From: an uncultured Prevotellaceae bacterium
GTDB lineage: Bacteria > Bacteroidota > Bacteroidia > Bacteroidales > Bacteroidaceae
DNA: 46,744 nucleotides
NCBI GenBank assembly: GCA_900318685.1
Contig: ONLL01000029.1
Coordinates: 1 to 46,744 of the forward strand
Direction: 5' to 3'
In this document: piece by piece, positions 7,537-15,885 of the stretch
Numbering within the stretch: the stretch's first letter is position 1
Layout of the letters: the number at the start of each line of letters is the position of its first letter
The notes under the pieces: model-generated
What the model was told of the DNA's origin: nothing
Databases searched by the model: none
Seen by the model: only the letters and a program-made list of their open reading frames with translations
Made by a program: the position numbers and the translations under genes

Positions 7537-7642
7537 GGCTTTCGGGGAATTGTGTGCGCAAACACTCCTTTTTTTGACTCACATCAAAGAATCGCAGGAA
7601 GGTGCTTTTTTGTCCGAAAAAGAAAGAAAAATGGCTTTTTTC

Positions 7643-7673
7643 TTTGCTTTTTGGCCACTTATTTGTACCTTTG
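7643..7673 (+). promoter_or_regulatory. Promoter of the SlyD-aroC operon, extended-spacer family
   Basis: TTTG (7643-7646), spacer CTTTTTGGCCACTTATTTG (19 bp), TACCTTTG (7666-7673). The upstream block GAAAGAAAAATGGC is identical to that upstream of the proximal pectate lyase promoter. Confidence 0.88.
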
Positions 7674-7701
7674 TAGCCTGAAAACTAACGAATAAGAAGA
7701 A

Positions 7702-8307
7702 ATGGACAACAAGGAAAACAAGTACATCTCAGTGAGCTATCAGCTCTACTCTATCGATGAGGACGGAAGCAAGCACCTGGAAGAGCAGACCCAGGCGGGC
7801 AACCCCTTTACGTTTATCAGCGGTTTCGGGTTCTCGCTCGATGCCTTCGAACAGCGTTTGCTGACCATGCAGCCTGGCGAGAAGTTCGACTTCACCCTGA
7901 CGCCTGCCGATGCTTTCGGTGAGTATTTCGATGAGGGAGTGCACAAGATGAAGCGCGAGATGTTTACCATCAACGGCCACTTCGACCATGAGAACATCTA
8001 TCCTGGAGCCGTCATCACGCTGATGGACGAGGATGAGCACCGCTTCATGGCCAGGGTGATGGAAGTGGAGGAGGATGGCGTGACCATCGACACAAACCAC
8101 CCGCTGGCAGGCGAGACACTGCAGTTCACAGGTGTAGTACTGGAGAACCGCGACGCCACTAACGAAGAGATTCAGCACATGCTCAACCACCTGAGCCACG
8201 AGGGCTGTAACTGCGACGACTGCGGAGGATGCGACGACCATCATGGCGACGACTGCGGCCAGCATAAGCACGACGACGGCTGCGGCTGTGGCCACTGTCA
8301 CCACTAA
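7702..8307 (+). CDS. SlyD-like FKBP-type peptidyl-prolyl isomerase with metal-binding tail
   Basis: 201 residues, no signal peptide, so cytoplasmic. The FKBP domain with the inserted chaperone flap spans about residues 8-155 ([26 protein letters not shown], then PADAFGEY and [12 protein letters not shown], the standard SlyD landmarks). SlyD proteins catalyse prolyl isomerisation, act as chaperones and in E. coli deliver nickel to hydrogenase. The last 36 residues contain eight Cys, eight His and eight Asp, a strong metal-binding tail as in SlyD. The stop is 1 bp before the aroC start, so both are made from one message. Confidence 0.93.
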   Translation: MDNKENKYISVSYQLYSIDEDGSKHLEEQTQAGNPFTFISGFGFSLDAFEQRLLTMQPGEKFDFTLTPADAFGEYFDEGVHKMKREMFTINGHFDHENIYPGAVITLMDEDEHRFMARVMEVEEDGVTIDTNHPLAGETLQFTGVVLENRDATNEEIQHMLNHLSHEGCNCDDCGGCDDHHGDDCGQHKHDDGCGCGHCHH

Positions 8308-8308
8308 G

Positions 8309-9385
8309 ATGAGGAACACCTTTGGCAACATCTTCACCCTGACCACCTTCGGCGAGAGTCATGGTGCTGCTGTCGGCGGAGTGGTCGACGGCATGCCTGC
8401 CGGCATCGACATTGACTTGGAATTCATTCAGAGCGAGCTCAACCGTCGCAGGCCTGGCCAGAGTGCCATCACCACATCGAGACAGGAAGCCGACCAGGTG
8501 GAACTGCTGAGTGGTGTGTTTGAAGGACGCTCCACAGGATGCCCTATCGGCTTCATCGTGCGCAACAAGGACCAGCATTCGCAGGACTACGAAAGTCTGC
8601 GCACCCTGTTCCGCCCCTCACATGCCGATTTCACCTACTATTATAAATATGGTACGCGCGACCACAGGGGAGGAGGACGCTCTTCGGCACGCATCACACT
8701 GAGCCGCGTGGTGGCAGGGGCACTGGCAAAGCTGGCGCTGAGGCAGCTGGGCATCACCGTCGAAGCCTACACTTCGCAGGTGGGCAGCATCGCCCTTGAG
8801 CATGACTACCGCAGCTACGACCTGTCGATGACAGAGCAGAATGCCGTGCGATGCCCCGATCCTGACAAGGCCGCCCTGATGGAGCAGCTCATCCAGCAGG
8901 TGAAGAGCGAGGGTGACACCATCGGCGGGGTCATCTCATGTGTGGTCAAAGGCTGTCCCAAAGGGCTTGGCGAGCCTGAGTTCGACAAGCTGCATGCTGC
9001 CCTTGCCCATGCCATGCTCAGCATCAATGCCGTGAAAGGCTTCGAATATGGTGAGGGCTTTGCTGGGGTGAGCCAGCGTGGCAGCGAGCAGAACGATGTC
9101 TTCTGCATGTCGGGCAATGATATCGTGACGGCAACCAACCACAGCGGAGGCATACAGGGAGGCATCAGCAACGGGCAGAACATCTACTTCCGTGTGGCTT
9201 TCAAACCTGTCGCCACCTTGCTGCAGGAACAGCAGACAGTGGACCTGAAAGGCAACGTCACGACCTTCACTGCCCACGGTCGTCACGACCCTTGTGTGCT
9301 GCCTCGAGCAGTGCCAGTGGTCGAAGCAATGGCCGCAATAACCATCCTAGATCAGTATTTACTGTCGAAAACATCCAAAATTTAA
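8309..9385 (+). CDS. aroC: Chorismate synthase
   Basis: 358 residues from ATG 8309; the open frame reaches further upstream but overlaps the SlyD gene, and [19 protein letters not shown] is the standard AroC start. The enzyme converts EPSP to chorismate with reduced FMN, the last step of the shikimate pathway. Signatures: GESHG near the N-terminus, [16 protein letters not shown] and [10 protein letters not shown] in the FMN/substrate site, and [11 protein letters not shown] toward the C-terminus. The length matches bacterial AroC. The ATG follows the upstream TAA after one base, indicating translational coupling. The other shikimate genes are not in this window. Confidence 0.97.
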   Translation: MRNTFGNIFTLTTFGESHGAAVGGVVDGMPAGIDIDLEFIQSELNRRRPGQSAITTSRQEADQVELLSGVFEGRSTGCPIGFIVRNKDQHSQDYESLRTLFRPSHADFTYYYKYGTRDHRGGGRSSARITLSRVVAGALAKLALRQLGITVEAYTSQVGSIALEHDYRSYDLSMTEQNAVRCPDPDKAALMEQLIQQVKSEGDTIGGVISCVVKGCPKGLGEPEFDKLHAALAHAMLSINAVKGFEYGEGFAGVSQRGSEQNDVFCMSGNDIVTATNHSGGIQGGISNGQNIYFRVAFKPVATLLQEQQTVDLKGNVTTFTAHGRHDPCVLPRAVPVVEAMAAITILDQYLLSKTSKI

Positions 9386-9424
9386 TAATTATTCACAATA
9401 GAAGAAAAAATAATGCCAAAAAAC

Positions 9425-9455
9425 TTTGTCATATCGAAAAGTTTGCTTAATTTTG
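9425..9455 (+). promoter_or_regulatory. Promoter of a probable small RNA
   Basis: TTTG (9425-9428), 19 bp, TAATTTTG (9448-9455): correct boxes and spacing, starting 40 bp after the aroC stop and with no protein gene downstream on this strand before a strong terminator. Confidence 0.7.
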
Positions 9456-9461
9456 CAGTCG

Positions 9462-9556
9462 CAAACAAGGGCTTGTGAAAGTCTAAGTTGCTTTAGTTAA
9501 GTCTAGTTTAGTTTTTGTGTTGGTTGAGGGCTGCCAATTGGCAGCCCTCTTTTCTT
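9462..9556 (+). ncRNA. Candidate small RNA, about 95 nt
   Basis: A consensus promoter (9425-9455) is followed by 65 nt without an ATG and then a perfect 24-bp palindromic terminator. The predicted RNA starts near GCAAACAAGGGCTTG and contains a small CAAG/CTTG hairpin, two AAGTCTA repeats and a U-rich single-stranded region before the terminator. I do not recognise it as a known family. It could instead be only the terminator region of aroC with a chance promoter. Confidence 0.55.
9526..9556 (+). terminator. Perfect palindromic intrinsic terminator
   Basis: GAGGGCTGCCAA and its exact complement TTGGCAGCCCTC form a 24-bp palindrome followed by TTTTCTT. The T-run is only on the plus side, so it serves the small RNA and/or aroC, not the convergent pectate lyase gene ending at 9558. 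Confidence 0.85.
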
Positions 9557-9557
9557 A

Positions 9558-12500
9558 TTACCGTTTTTGGATAATCTTCTTGCCGTCGGCAGTAATGATC
9601 AGTCCTGGTGCCGCCGACCTAGTATTTACAGGCATACCCATGAGGTTGAATGCCGAAGGTGAGTGTGGCTCACTGTTCAAAATGTCGACTACCCCCACAT
9701 CCTCGGCACTGCGCACAAAGAGACGCCCTGTGGTGAGAAGCTGGGAGGTGTCCCAAACCTGCGTCGGAGAGGGCCGCTCTGGCTCAATGCGGGCAAATCC
9801 AGTTCCGGTGACCGTTGCATTAGTAAGGTCGAAGACTGTGAACGACTTGTCGTCGGCTATCTGAGGAGCTTCTGAGATGTCGAGGCTCAGCACAGCGTTG
9901 GAGATATTCATCGTACCTACAACCTTCAGCTTATTGCAACGGGCAAAATTGCCGGCTGTGGTGAGAGGGATCTCCACTACCCCACCCTGCTGCACATTGA
10001 GGCCTCCATTCAGCGTCAGTGTCTTGATGTTGGTGAGCGTGTCGCCTGCATGAACAGTGCCGCCATTATTGACCGTGACGCGTCCTGCCAGCGATCCTGT
10101 GCCTGACAACGTGGCTCCACTCTTGACCGTGACAGCACCCGTGCCTGAGTTAGTGCCGTTGACAATCAGCCGTCCGGCAGACACCACAGTAGTGCCCTTG
10201 TAGGGATTCTGGCCTGTGAGTCGCCAGTCGCCTGTGCCTCGCTTCTCGATCGAGACAGTACCACCACGATCAGCTCCGCTGCAGTCCCAGTTGTTGATGA
10301 TTCCGTCGAACTGCTCGTCAGTGTTGGCCATACCCACCTGCCACGTACATTCAAAGTTCTTCGTGTTTTTGCTCGATCCCATCAGATAGGTGCCCTTTGC
10401 TCCCGACAATCCTCCCAGTTCGAAGGTGCCGTTGGTGGCCCAGGCGCAGACACGTGCATTGCCCTTGAGGGTTACTGCCGTGTTGGGCATATCGGTATTG
10501 GCAGAATTGAAGAGAAGGAGGCTGCCTTCGCTGTTGGTGGGGTTGACACCGTTGGCAATGAGACGTCCCTTGAACTGAGACCAATTGCCTCGGATGTACT
10601 CACGGAGGTAGGGAATGTCGAGTTGCAGCGTGCCCGTACCACTTACCGTGCAGTCGATGTAGCAATTGCGGTTAGGAGCAAGCACAGGCACTTGGTTACT
10701 TTCGTCGCCTGCAGGTACATAGATGGGGAATGAGTAGGTCTCGTAGCCAGCCGACTCGCCTTTGGTCGAAAGTTTGCCGCCTTCCATCACCAGCCTTCGT
10801 GCCTTGCCTATTCCCTGCTTGGCTATGTCGGTAGTGCTGAGGAAGACATTGCTGCCACGCAGCACGAGGTCGCCATTGAAAGCGAAGAGACTCCTGGCTG
10901 CAACCGTCAGCTGTCCATTGCCTGAGATGACAAGATTGCCGTCGCCCTCGAATACCGTCGGACTTGATCCGTCCTCGAAGGTGAGAACAGCATGGTCGAT
11001 GCTGAGTTCGGTGTCGTTATAGAGATGAGCCGAGCGATTGGTCACAGCATCAGGACCTATATAGGAATAGGTGCCGCCATCCATGATCCAGTTTTGTGCA
11101 AATTCAGCTGAAGCGCCCATAGACGAAGGCTGTCCTCCTTTGGCTATGGAGGCGAGCTCCATCACGCCGCCATGAAGCACGGTGGCTCCGGTATAGGTGT
11201 TCTTAGTACGGACAGTGAGCACGCCCTGCCCAGCCTTATTCAGCGAAGCACTGCCTGCAATGCCCCCTTGGCCCTCGATGGTGACATGGGCATCGGAACG
11301 CACCACCACAGCCTTTCGCTCTTGTTGCTCGTCGAGCGTGATGGTCAGGTCTTCTTCAGGATTGATGAGCCAGTTGCCGGCATCATCGCCCACGAAGCTG
11401 TCGCAATCGATGATATCCACCTGCTCAGGCCTTGTCTTCACCTCCAGCACGTCGGTATAGGCAGAGTAGTGCTCTCCATCAAATGCGCGCGCGCGAACAT
11501 TATATATATTACCTGGCTCCAGGCCTTGATTGATGACGCATCCCTGACTGCCTGCCTTCGTTCTAGCTACTTCTTCAAACTGCCCGTTGCGTTCTATCTC
11601 CACGATGAAGCCCTGCTCATTGTCGGTATAGTCGAGCCATGAAAGGGTGATGGAGGTCTGAGTGGATGCTGCCAACTGCAAGAGAAGCGGCGGACGGAGA
11701 TAGTACTGGCGATTGTCGCGCGAGAGCGAATTGATGTAGTTCTCGATGTTGGCATAGCCATTATCGGCAATTGTCATTGCATCGTTTGCTGAGGGATTGG
11801 TGCCATTCTGCTGTTCCCATTCGTCGGGCATGCCGTCGCCGTCGGTGTCAGTACGTTTCTCTCCAGCCCAGACCTTCCAAGTGGACGGGGCACCATAAGG
11901 CAAGGTGTTCTCGCTGGCAATGAGCTGTCCGCGCTTGCCATAGCTCAGCACCTCGGCAGCCATATAGCAGTCGGTATAGTCACGATAAGGCAGTGAGGCT
12001 CCGACGGTGGGGAGGTTGGTCTCGAGCAGCGACTTGCCTTCCAGCAGCTGAAGCTCAGGATAGTCATAGGGCACAGGCTCACGCGTGGCTGCATTATAGT
12101 CGGTCACTATCTGAGGATTGAACTGGCCATCACGGTCGCGGTCCTGCCAGTTGTCGTCGCCATAACAATGGAAGTCAGCATTACCGCCGGTGAAGGCAGC
12201 TCCTCCCACAGCAGGACCATTGACGAAGAGGTTCGACTGGATGTTAACATACGACTTTCCCTCTGAGTCGCCTCCCATGATGTAAGCGCCGTTCTTCCAG
12301 TTGTAGACGATATTGTTGGCATACTGGTTGATGCCCTTCACCTTGAAGTTACGAGTAGAGTTGTCGCAGAGCAAGTTGCCCAGCAGTGTCACATGATCGG
12401 CCTGCATGAGTCCTCCTGCCGAGTGGTCCATCAGTCCCTGACCCACGACGCAGTACTGCAGCGTGATGTTCTCAGGAGTCGTGCCCTTGCCGTCAGGATT

Positions 12501-12980
12501 GATGCTGAAGGTCTCGTCCCTTCCCCAGGCAAAGGAGCAGTGATCGAAAATCATGTCGGTGCCATTGGCTATGCCGGCACAGTCCTTGCCCGAGTCACCA
12601 TTGATGCCCATACGGAAGCGCATATAGCGTATGATGCTGTTGGTGGCACCTGAGAAGGAGACGCCATTGCCATAGACGGTGATGCCCTCGCCTGGTGCAG
12701 TCTGCCCTGCCACATAGAGATTGCGTGCAAAGGTCAGACGACCCTGCAGGCGGATAACTCCTGCCACATCGAACACAACGATGCGGTTGGGCTGACTGAC
12801 GGCATCACGCAGCGACCCTGTGCCCGAGTCATTGAGGTTCTTCACATGGTACACCGTTCCTGAACGTCCTCCTGTGGCAAAACGTCCCCATCCTTGAGCA
12901 CCAGGAAAAGCCAGCTGCTGAGCATGAGCCATGATGACTGTCAGCACAAGCACAATAGTCATGGAAATCTTTCTGATCAT
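9558..12980 (-). CDS. Secreted multidomain pectate lyase (PL1-type) with beta-helix repeats
   Basis: 1140 residues. Signal peptide 1-20 (ends AHA, Q). The PL1-like right-handed beta-helix covers about 22-340: AFPGAQGWGRFATGGRSG, VFDVAGVI, IIRYMRFRMG, DHCSFAWGRDETFS and GLMDHSAGGLM are the usual landmarks of the secreted pectate lyase group that cleaves polygalacturonate by beta-elimination. A calcium-type repeat DTDGDGMPDEWEQ lies at about 378-390, a fibronectin III domain at about 430-520, then autotransporter-like repeats (GTGDWRLTG, NPYKGTTVVSAGRLIVNG) to about 1060. The tail ends PGLIITADGKKIIQKR, a type IX secretion-like C-terminal signal. The enzyme is therefore likely exported to the surface. 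It is monocistronic, driven by two nearly identical promoters in tandem, and divergent from the PARIS-like genes. The precise substrate is inferred from the family. Confidence 0.9.
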   Translation of the reverse strand: MIRKISMTIVLVLTVIMAHAQQLAFPGAQGWGRFATGGRSGTVYHVKNLNDSGTGSLRDAVSQPNRIVVFDVAGVIRLQGRLTFARNLYVAGQTAPGEGITVYGNGVSFSGATNSIIRYMRFRMGINGDSGKDCAGIANGTDMIFDHCSFAWGRDETFSINPDGKGTTPENITLQYCVVGQGLMDHSAGGLMQADHVTLLGNLLCDNSTRNFKVKGINQYANNIVYNWKNGAYIMGGDSEGKSYVNIQSNLFVNGPAVGGAAFTGGNADFHCYGDDNWQDRDRDGQFNPQIVTDYNAATREPVPYDYPELQLLEGKSLLETNLPTVGASLPYRDYTDCYMAAEVLSYGKRGQLIASENTLPYGAPSTWKVWAGEKRTDTDGDGMPDEWEQQNGTNPSANDAMTIADNGYANIENYINSLSRDNRQYYLRPPLLLQLAASTQTSITLSWLDYTDNEQGFIVEIERNGQFEEVARTKAGSQGCVINQGLEPGNIYNVRARAFDGEHYSAYTDVLEVKTRPEQVDIIDCDSFVGDDAGNWLINPEEDLTITLDEQQERKAVVVRSDAHVTIEGQGGIAGSASLNKAGQGVLTVRTKNTYTGATVLHGGVMELASIAKGGQPSSMGASAEFAQNWIMDGGTYSYIGPDAVTNRSAHLYNDTELSIDHAVLTFEDGSSPTVFEGDGNLVISGNGQLTVAARSLFAFNGDLVLRGSNVFLSTTDIAKQGIGKARRLVMEGGKLSTKGESAGYETYSFPIYVPAGDESNQVPVLAPNRNCYIDCTVSGTGTLQLDIPYLREYIRGNWSQFKGRLIANGVNPTNSEGSLLLFNSANTDMPNTAVTLKGNARVCAWATNGTFELGGLSGAKGTYLMGSSKNTKNFECTWQVGMANTDEQFDGIINNWDCSGADRGGTVSIEKRGTGDWRLTGQNPYKGTTVVSAGRLIVNGTNSGTGAVTVKSGATLSGTGSLAGRVTVNNGGTVHAGDTLTNIKTLTLNGGLNVQQGGVVEIPLTTAGNFARCNKLKVVGTMNISNAVLSLDISEAPQIADDKSFTVFDLTNATVTGTGFARIEPERPSPTQVWDTSQLLTTGRLFVRSAEDVGVVDILNSEPHSPSAFNLMGMPVNTRSAAPGLIITADGKKIIQKR

Positions 12981-13006
12981 AGTCGTTTTAGTTGTTAATT
13001 ACTCTG

Positions 13007-13037
13007 CAAAGGTACGAATAAGTGAGCGAAAAGCAAA
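13007..13037 (-). promoter_or_regulatory. Proximal promoter of the pectate lyase gene, extended-spacer family
   Basis: TTTG (13037-13034), spacer CTTTTCGCTCACTTATTCG, TACCTTTG (13014-13007) on the minus strand. This copy equals the consensus of the family. The transcript would start close to the ATG at 12980. Confidence 0.9.
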
Positions 13038-13090
13038 AGAAAAAGCCATTTTTCTTTCTTTTCCGAACGAAAGTACCTTCGGCTGCAGGC

Positions 13091-13121
13091 CAAAGGTAAG
13101 AATAAGTGAGCGAAAAGCAAA
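13091..13121 (-). promoter_or_regulatory. Distal, duplicated promoter of the pectate lyase gene
   Basis: The same boxes and a spacer differing by one base (CTTTTCGCTCACTTATTCT), TACCTTTG at 13098-13091. It lies 84 bp upstream of the proximal copy; about 35 bp are repeated almost exactly. Confidence 0.85.
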
Positions 13122-13139
13122 AGAAAAATGCCCTTTTAT

Positions 13140-13170
13140 TTTGTCATTTGCAAAAATAATCGTAAATTTG
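13140..13170 (+). promoter_or_regulatory. Promoter of the PARIS-like ATPase-DUF4435 operon
   Basis: TTTG (13140-13143), 19 bp, TAAATTTG (13163-13170), 22 bp before the ATG at 13192. It is back to back with the pectate lyase promoters but lacks their spacer. Confidence 0.75.
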
Positions 13171-13191
13171 CCCTGTAAAAACCTATGACCT

Positions 13192-14025
13192 ATGCAGAAG
13201 TTCGCCGACTATATCAAGAGAATCGAGATCGACTCGCTCTGGAGCGGGAAGAAGCACATCGTGTGGGACCTTGACCCCCGAGTCAATATCCTCAGTGGCA
13301 TCAACGGACAAGGCAAGTCGACCATCATCAACAAAGTGGTGAAAGGCCTCTCACAGGGAGGCGAGTTTCCCAGCCACATGCTCAAGGGCGTCAGGCTGGA
13401 AGTGGTGCCCGAGGATGCCAAGTGGATACGCTACGACATGATACGCTCCATCGACAGCAGCCTCACCCAGGTCATTGCCGACGAGGAGGGTGCACTGCGC
13501 CAGGTGCTGCCTGTCATCAGGGGCGGAGGAGGGTCGCTGCTCGACTTTCAGCTCTACCATCTGCAGCGCAAGTACCTCGATTATCAGGTGAACATCGGCA
13601 ACCGCATCATTGCCGAACTACAGGAAGGACATGCCGAGGCCGCCCAAGAGCTCAGCCACAAGAAGACTCGCTTCCAGGACATCCTCGACGACCTCCTGGA
13701 GGAGACAGGCAAGCGTATCGTGCGCAATGAGAACGAGATACGCTTCACCCAGATAGGCGAGATGCTCACGCCCTACCAGCTATCCAGCGGTGAAAAGCAG
13801 ATGCTGGTCATCCTGCTCACCGTCCTCGTCGAAGATGACCTGCCCTACGTGCTCTTCATGGACGAGCCTGAGGTAAGCCTACACATTGAGTGGCAGAAAC
13901 GGCTCATCGACCTTATCCTCGAACTCAATCCCAACGTCCAGATCATCCTCACCACTCACTCGCCTGCCGTTGTGATGAACGGATGGGTAGACCAGGTCAC
14001 TGAGGTCAGCGACATTACGAGTTAG
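13192..14025 (+). CDS. AAA/ABC-type ATPase, AriA-like component of a PARIS-like defence module
   Basis: 277 residues, cytoplasmic. Walker A GINGQGKST at 36-44, ABC signature LSSGE at 197-201, Walker B VLFMDEPEVSLH at 220-231 and the switch histidine LTTHSPA at 253-259 are all intact, so it is a complete SMC/RecF/OLD-like nucleotide-binding domain. Residues 118-190 are helical and charged, standing where longer relatives carry a coiled coil. The next gene, 21 bp downstream, is a DUF4435 protein; AAA15 ATPase plus DUF4435 is the composition of PARIS (AriA and AriB), in which the ATPase senses a phage anti-restriction protein and releases a TOPRIM nuclease. As I recall the family, AriA is considerably longer than 277 residues, so this is a compact variant or a relative. 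An OLD-like or repair function remains possible. Confidence 0.88.
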   Translation: MQKFADYIKRIEIDSLWSGKKHIVWDLDPRVNILSGINGQGKSTIINKVVKGLSQGGEFPSHMLKGVRLEVVPEDAKWIRYDMIRSIDSSLTQVIADEEGALRQVLPVIRGGGGSLLDFQLYHLQRKYLDYQVNIGNRIIAELQEGHAEAAQELSHKKTRFQDILDDLLEETGKRIVRNENEIRFTQIGEMLTPYQLSSGEKQMLVILLTVLVEDDLPYVLFMDEPEVSLHIEWQKRLIDLILELNPNVQIILTTHSPAVVMNGWVDQVTEVSDITS

Positions 14026-14046
14026 TCATCTATAGAATGTTGAGCC

Positions 14047-15135
14047 GTGAAACGCCTGAGAGATAATATCAACAGCAGTTACGCAGAGGCGGCAAACGCC
14101 CTGCGGGGAAAGCAAGCACGACGTAAGATCATTGTCTACGTCGAGAGCTATGATGACATATACTTCTGGCGAACCGTCCTATCACGCTTCGAAAACAACA
14201 AGCGTTACTTCGAGGTGATGCTCCCCTCCAAGACTAACCTTTCCAGAGGCAAGAAGTCGGTACTCATGAACTTCGTCACAAAAGATGACTATAGCAGTGG
14301 CGACGACCGTCTGGGCAGCGACATGATTGCCTGCGTCGATGCTGACTTCGACTTCCTGCTTCAAGGAGCCACGCCACAATCGAAGAAGGTGCTGGAATGC
14401 CCATACATCTTCCATACTTATGTCTACGCCATAGAGAACTTTCAATGCTATGCGCCAGCACTGCACGATGTATGCGTCGCTGTCACCCTCATCGACCGCC
14501 GCATATTCGACTTTCAGGCCTACCTTGAGCAGTTCTCCCAAGTCATATTCCCCCTCTTCATCTGGAACATCATGGGCTATCGCTATGGCGTGCACAACAA
14601 GTTCACCATCAGCGAGTTCAACCGCATTGCCGACCCTAGTGGCTTCACCATCCACGACCCACAGCGATCGCTCGACAATATTCGTCACAAGGTAGAAGTA
14701 AAAGTGCGGGAGCTGCAACGCGAATTCCCTGAAGCCAAGGAGCCTTATCTCAAGACGAAGGATGAAATAAAGAAGCTGGGCATCACTCCGCAAACAACCT
14801 ATCTCTATATCCAGGGGCACCACCTCTTCGATACTGTCGTGTCGCCAATTATGACGAAAGTATGCAACTACCTGCGCCAGGCTCATGAGGAAGAGATCAA
14901 CAAGGCACGCGCTCATGGCACTCAGAAACGCAACGAACTATCCTGTTTCGAAAACTCACAGCAGGATATCAAGGTCATGCTGAAGAAGAGTACCGGCTAC
15001 CAGAATTGCCCCCGATTCAAGCAAGTGCAGGACGACATAGCACGCTTTCTGAAGAACACCTCCCCCAACCAGGCAAAGAGCGCTGCGTCTCAACAACCTT
15101 CAGCATCGTCACCTGCCTCGCGTGAGCGTCCTTAA
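14047..15135 (+). CDS. DUF4435 / TOPRIM-like protein, AriB-like effector
   Basis: 362 residues with a GTG start at 14047; an in-frame TGA at 14041-14043 rules out an earlier start. The TOPRIM-like core is visible: Glu33 in KIIVYVESYDDIYFW and the acidic DxDxD motif at Asp98, Asp100 and Asp102 (IACVDADFDFL), the expected metal-binding residues of DUF4435/AriB effectors. In the characterised PARIS system AriB is a TOPRIM nuclease that cleaves tRNA and stops growth when released by AriA. The C-terminal 150 residues are helical with a basic, Ser/Pro-rich tail. It is cotranscribed with the ATPase. The nuclease role is inferred from the family and the intact motif. Confidence 0.87.
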   Translation: MKRLRDNINSSYAEAANALRGKQARRKIIVYVESYDDIYFWRTVLSRFENNKRYFEVMLPSKTNLSRGKKSVLMNFVTKDDYSSGDDRLGSDMIACVDADFDFLLQGATPQSKKVLECPYIFHTYVYAIENFQCYAPALHDVCVAVTLIDRRIFDFQAYLEQFSQVIFPLFIWNIMGYRYGVHNKFTISEFNRIADPSGFTIHDPQRSLDNIRHKVEVKVRELQREFPEAKEPYLKTKDEIKKLGITPQTTYLYIQGHHLFDTVVSPIMTKVCNYLRQAHEEEINKARAHGTQKRNELSCFENSQQDIKVMLKKSTGYQNCPRFKQVQDDIARFLKNTSPNQAKSAASQQPSASSPASRERP

Positions 15136-15158
15136 ACCGCTCAAGAGGCCCATAAAAG

Positions 15159-15182
15159 AAAAAAGCCCGCCAGAAGCGGGCT
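15159..15182 (-). terminator. Intrinsic terminator of the DUF4890-type gene
   Basis: On the minus strand AGCCCGC, TTCTG, GCGGGCT, then TTTTTTC: a classical hairpin and T-run 18 bp after the stop at 15200. It also faces the end of the DUF4435 gene. Confidence 0.88.
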
Positions 15183-15199
15183 CATTGTTAGTATGGCTA

Positions 15200-15784
15200 T
15201 TATTGATTATTGCGTTGGGGTCTGTTGCCACCGCCGAAGCCGCCCTGACCACGCTGACCACCGCCCATGCGGCGACCCATGCTCTCGCGATACTTGGCAT
15301 ACTGCTCCTGAGTCATGATCTTCTCCAGCTCAGCATTGTAGGCCTCCATGTTCTTACGCATCTCCTCGAAGTTCATCTGAGGACGCTGGCCCTGACCCAT
15401 CTGGCCCATCTGACCCATCTGAGGACGCTGACCACGACGAGTGCTGTCACCAGGCTGGCGCTGTGGACGCTGTCCCTGACCCATCTGGCCCTGAGGACGC
15501 TGACCCTGGCCCATCTGGCCCTGAGGACGCTGGCCCTGACCGCGCTGTCCACGCATCATCGGCATCATGGGGATCTTCTCGGCATACTCGGTGTTCAGGG
15601 CTTCCAGCTTCTTGGCCTGCTCCTCGTTGAGACCGTAGTCCTTCACCATCTGTTCTGTACGGGCCTTCAACATCTCAGCTCTGTCCATCTGGGGAGCCTG
15701 CTGTGCCTGAGGCTGTTCGTTCTGTGCCATCATGCTGGCACTCATCATCATTGCGGCTGCAATAGCCATCATTGTTTTCTTCAT
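15200..15784 (-). CDS. Periplasmic DUF4890-type protein with Gln/Arg/Pro/Met-rich repeats
   Basis: 194 residues. Signal peptide MKKTMMAIAAAMMMSASMMA, then Q. Two helical segments (residues about 33-70, MVKDYGLNEEQAKKLEALN; and about 140-165, MRKNMEAYNAELEKIMTQEQ) resemble the LTxxQ/Spy-like fold of DUF4890 proteins. They flank and are followed by low-complexity sequence built on GQGQRPQGQM and RGQGG, strongly basic and Met-rich. The DNA of the repeats is nearly identical from unit to unit, so copy number may vary between strains. A -7 box TATAGTTG at 15833-15826 suggests its own promoter. It has its own terminator. Chaperone or metal-stress roles are suggested for Spy-like proteins, not shown here. 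Confidence 0.85.
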   Translation of the reverse strand: MKKTMMAIAAAMMMSASMMAQNEQPQAQQAPQMDRAEMLKARTEQMVKDYGLNEEQAKKLEALNTEYAEKIPMMPMMRGQRGQGQRPQGQMGQGQRPQGQMGQGQRPQRQPGDSTRRGQRPQMGQMGQMGQGQRPQMNFEEMRKNMEAYNAELEKIMTQEQYAKYRESMGRRMGGGQRGQGGFGGGNRPQRNNQ

Positions 15785-15885
15785 AATTGTTCCTTTCTTA
15801 TTAATTAGTTAATGTTTTCGAGTTGCAACTATACTTCTGACGCTGCAACCCAAGAATAGTTTAAACCCTTAAAGAATAAAAAATG

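Noticed and set aside
9386-9557. Riboswitch of the pectate lyase gene
   Set aside because: The region is at the 3' end of that gene and the terminator T-run is on the opposite strand.
13192-15135. Septu or Gabija assignment
   Set aside because: The second gene has a DUF4435 TOPRIM-like core and no HNH or UvrD helicase features, so the PARIS-like reading is better.
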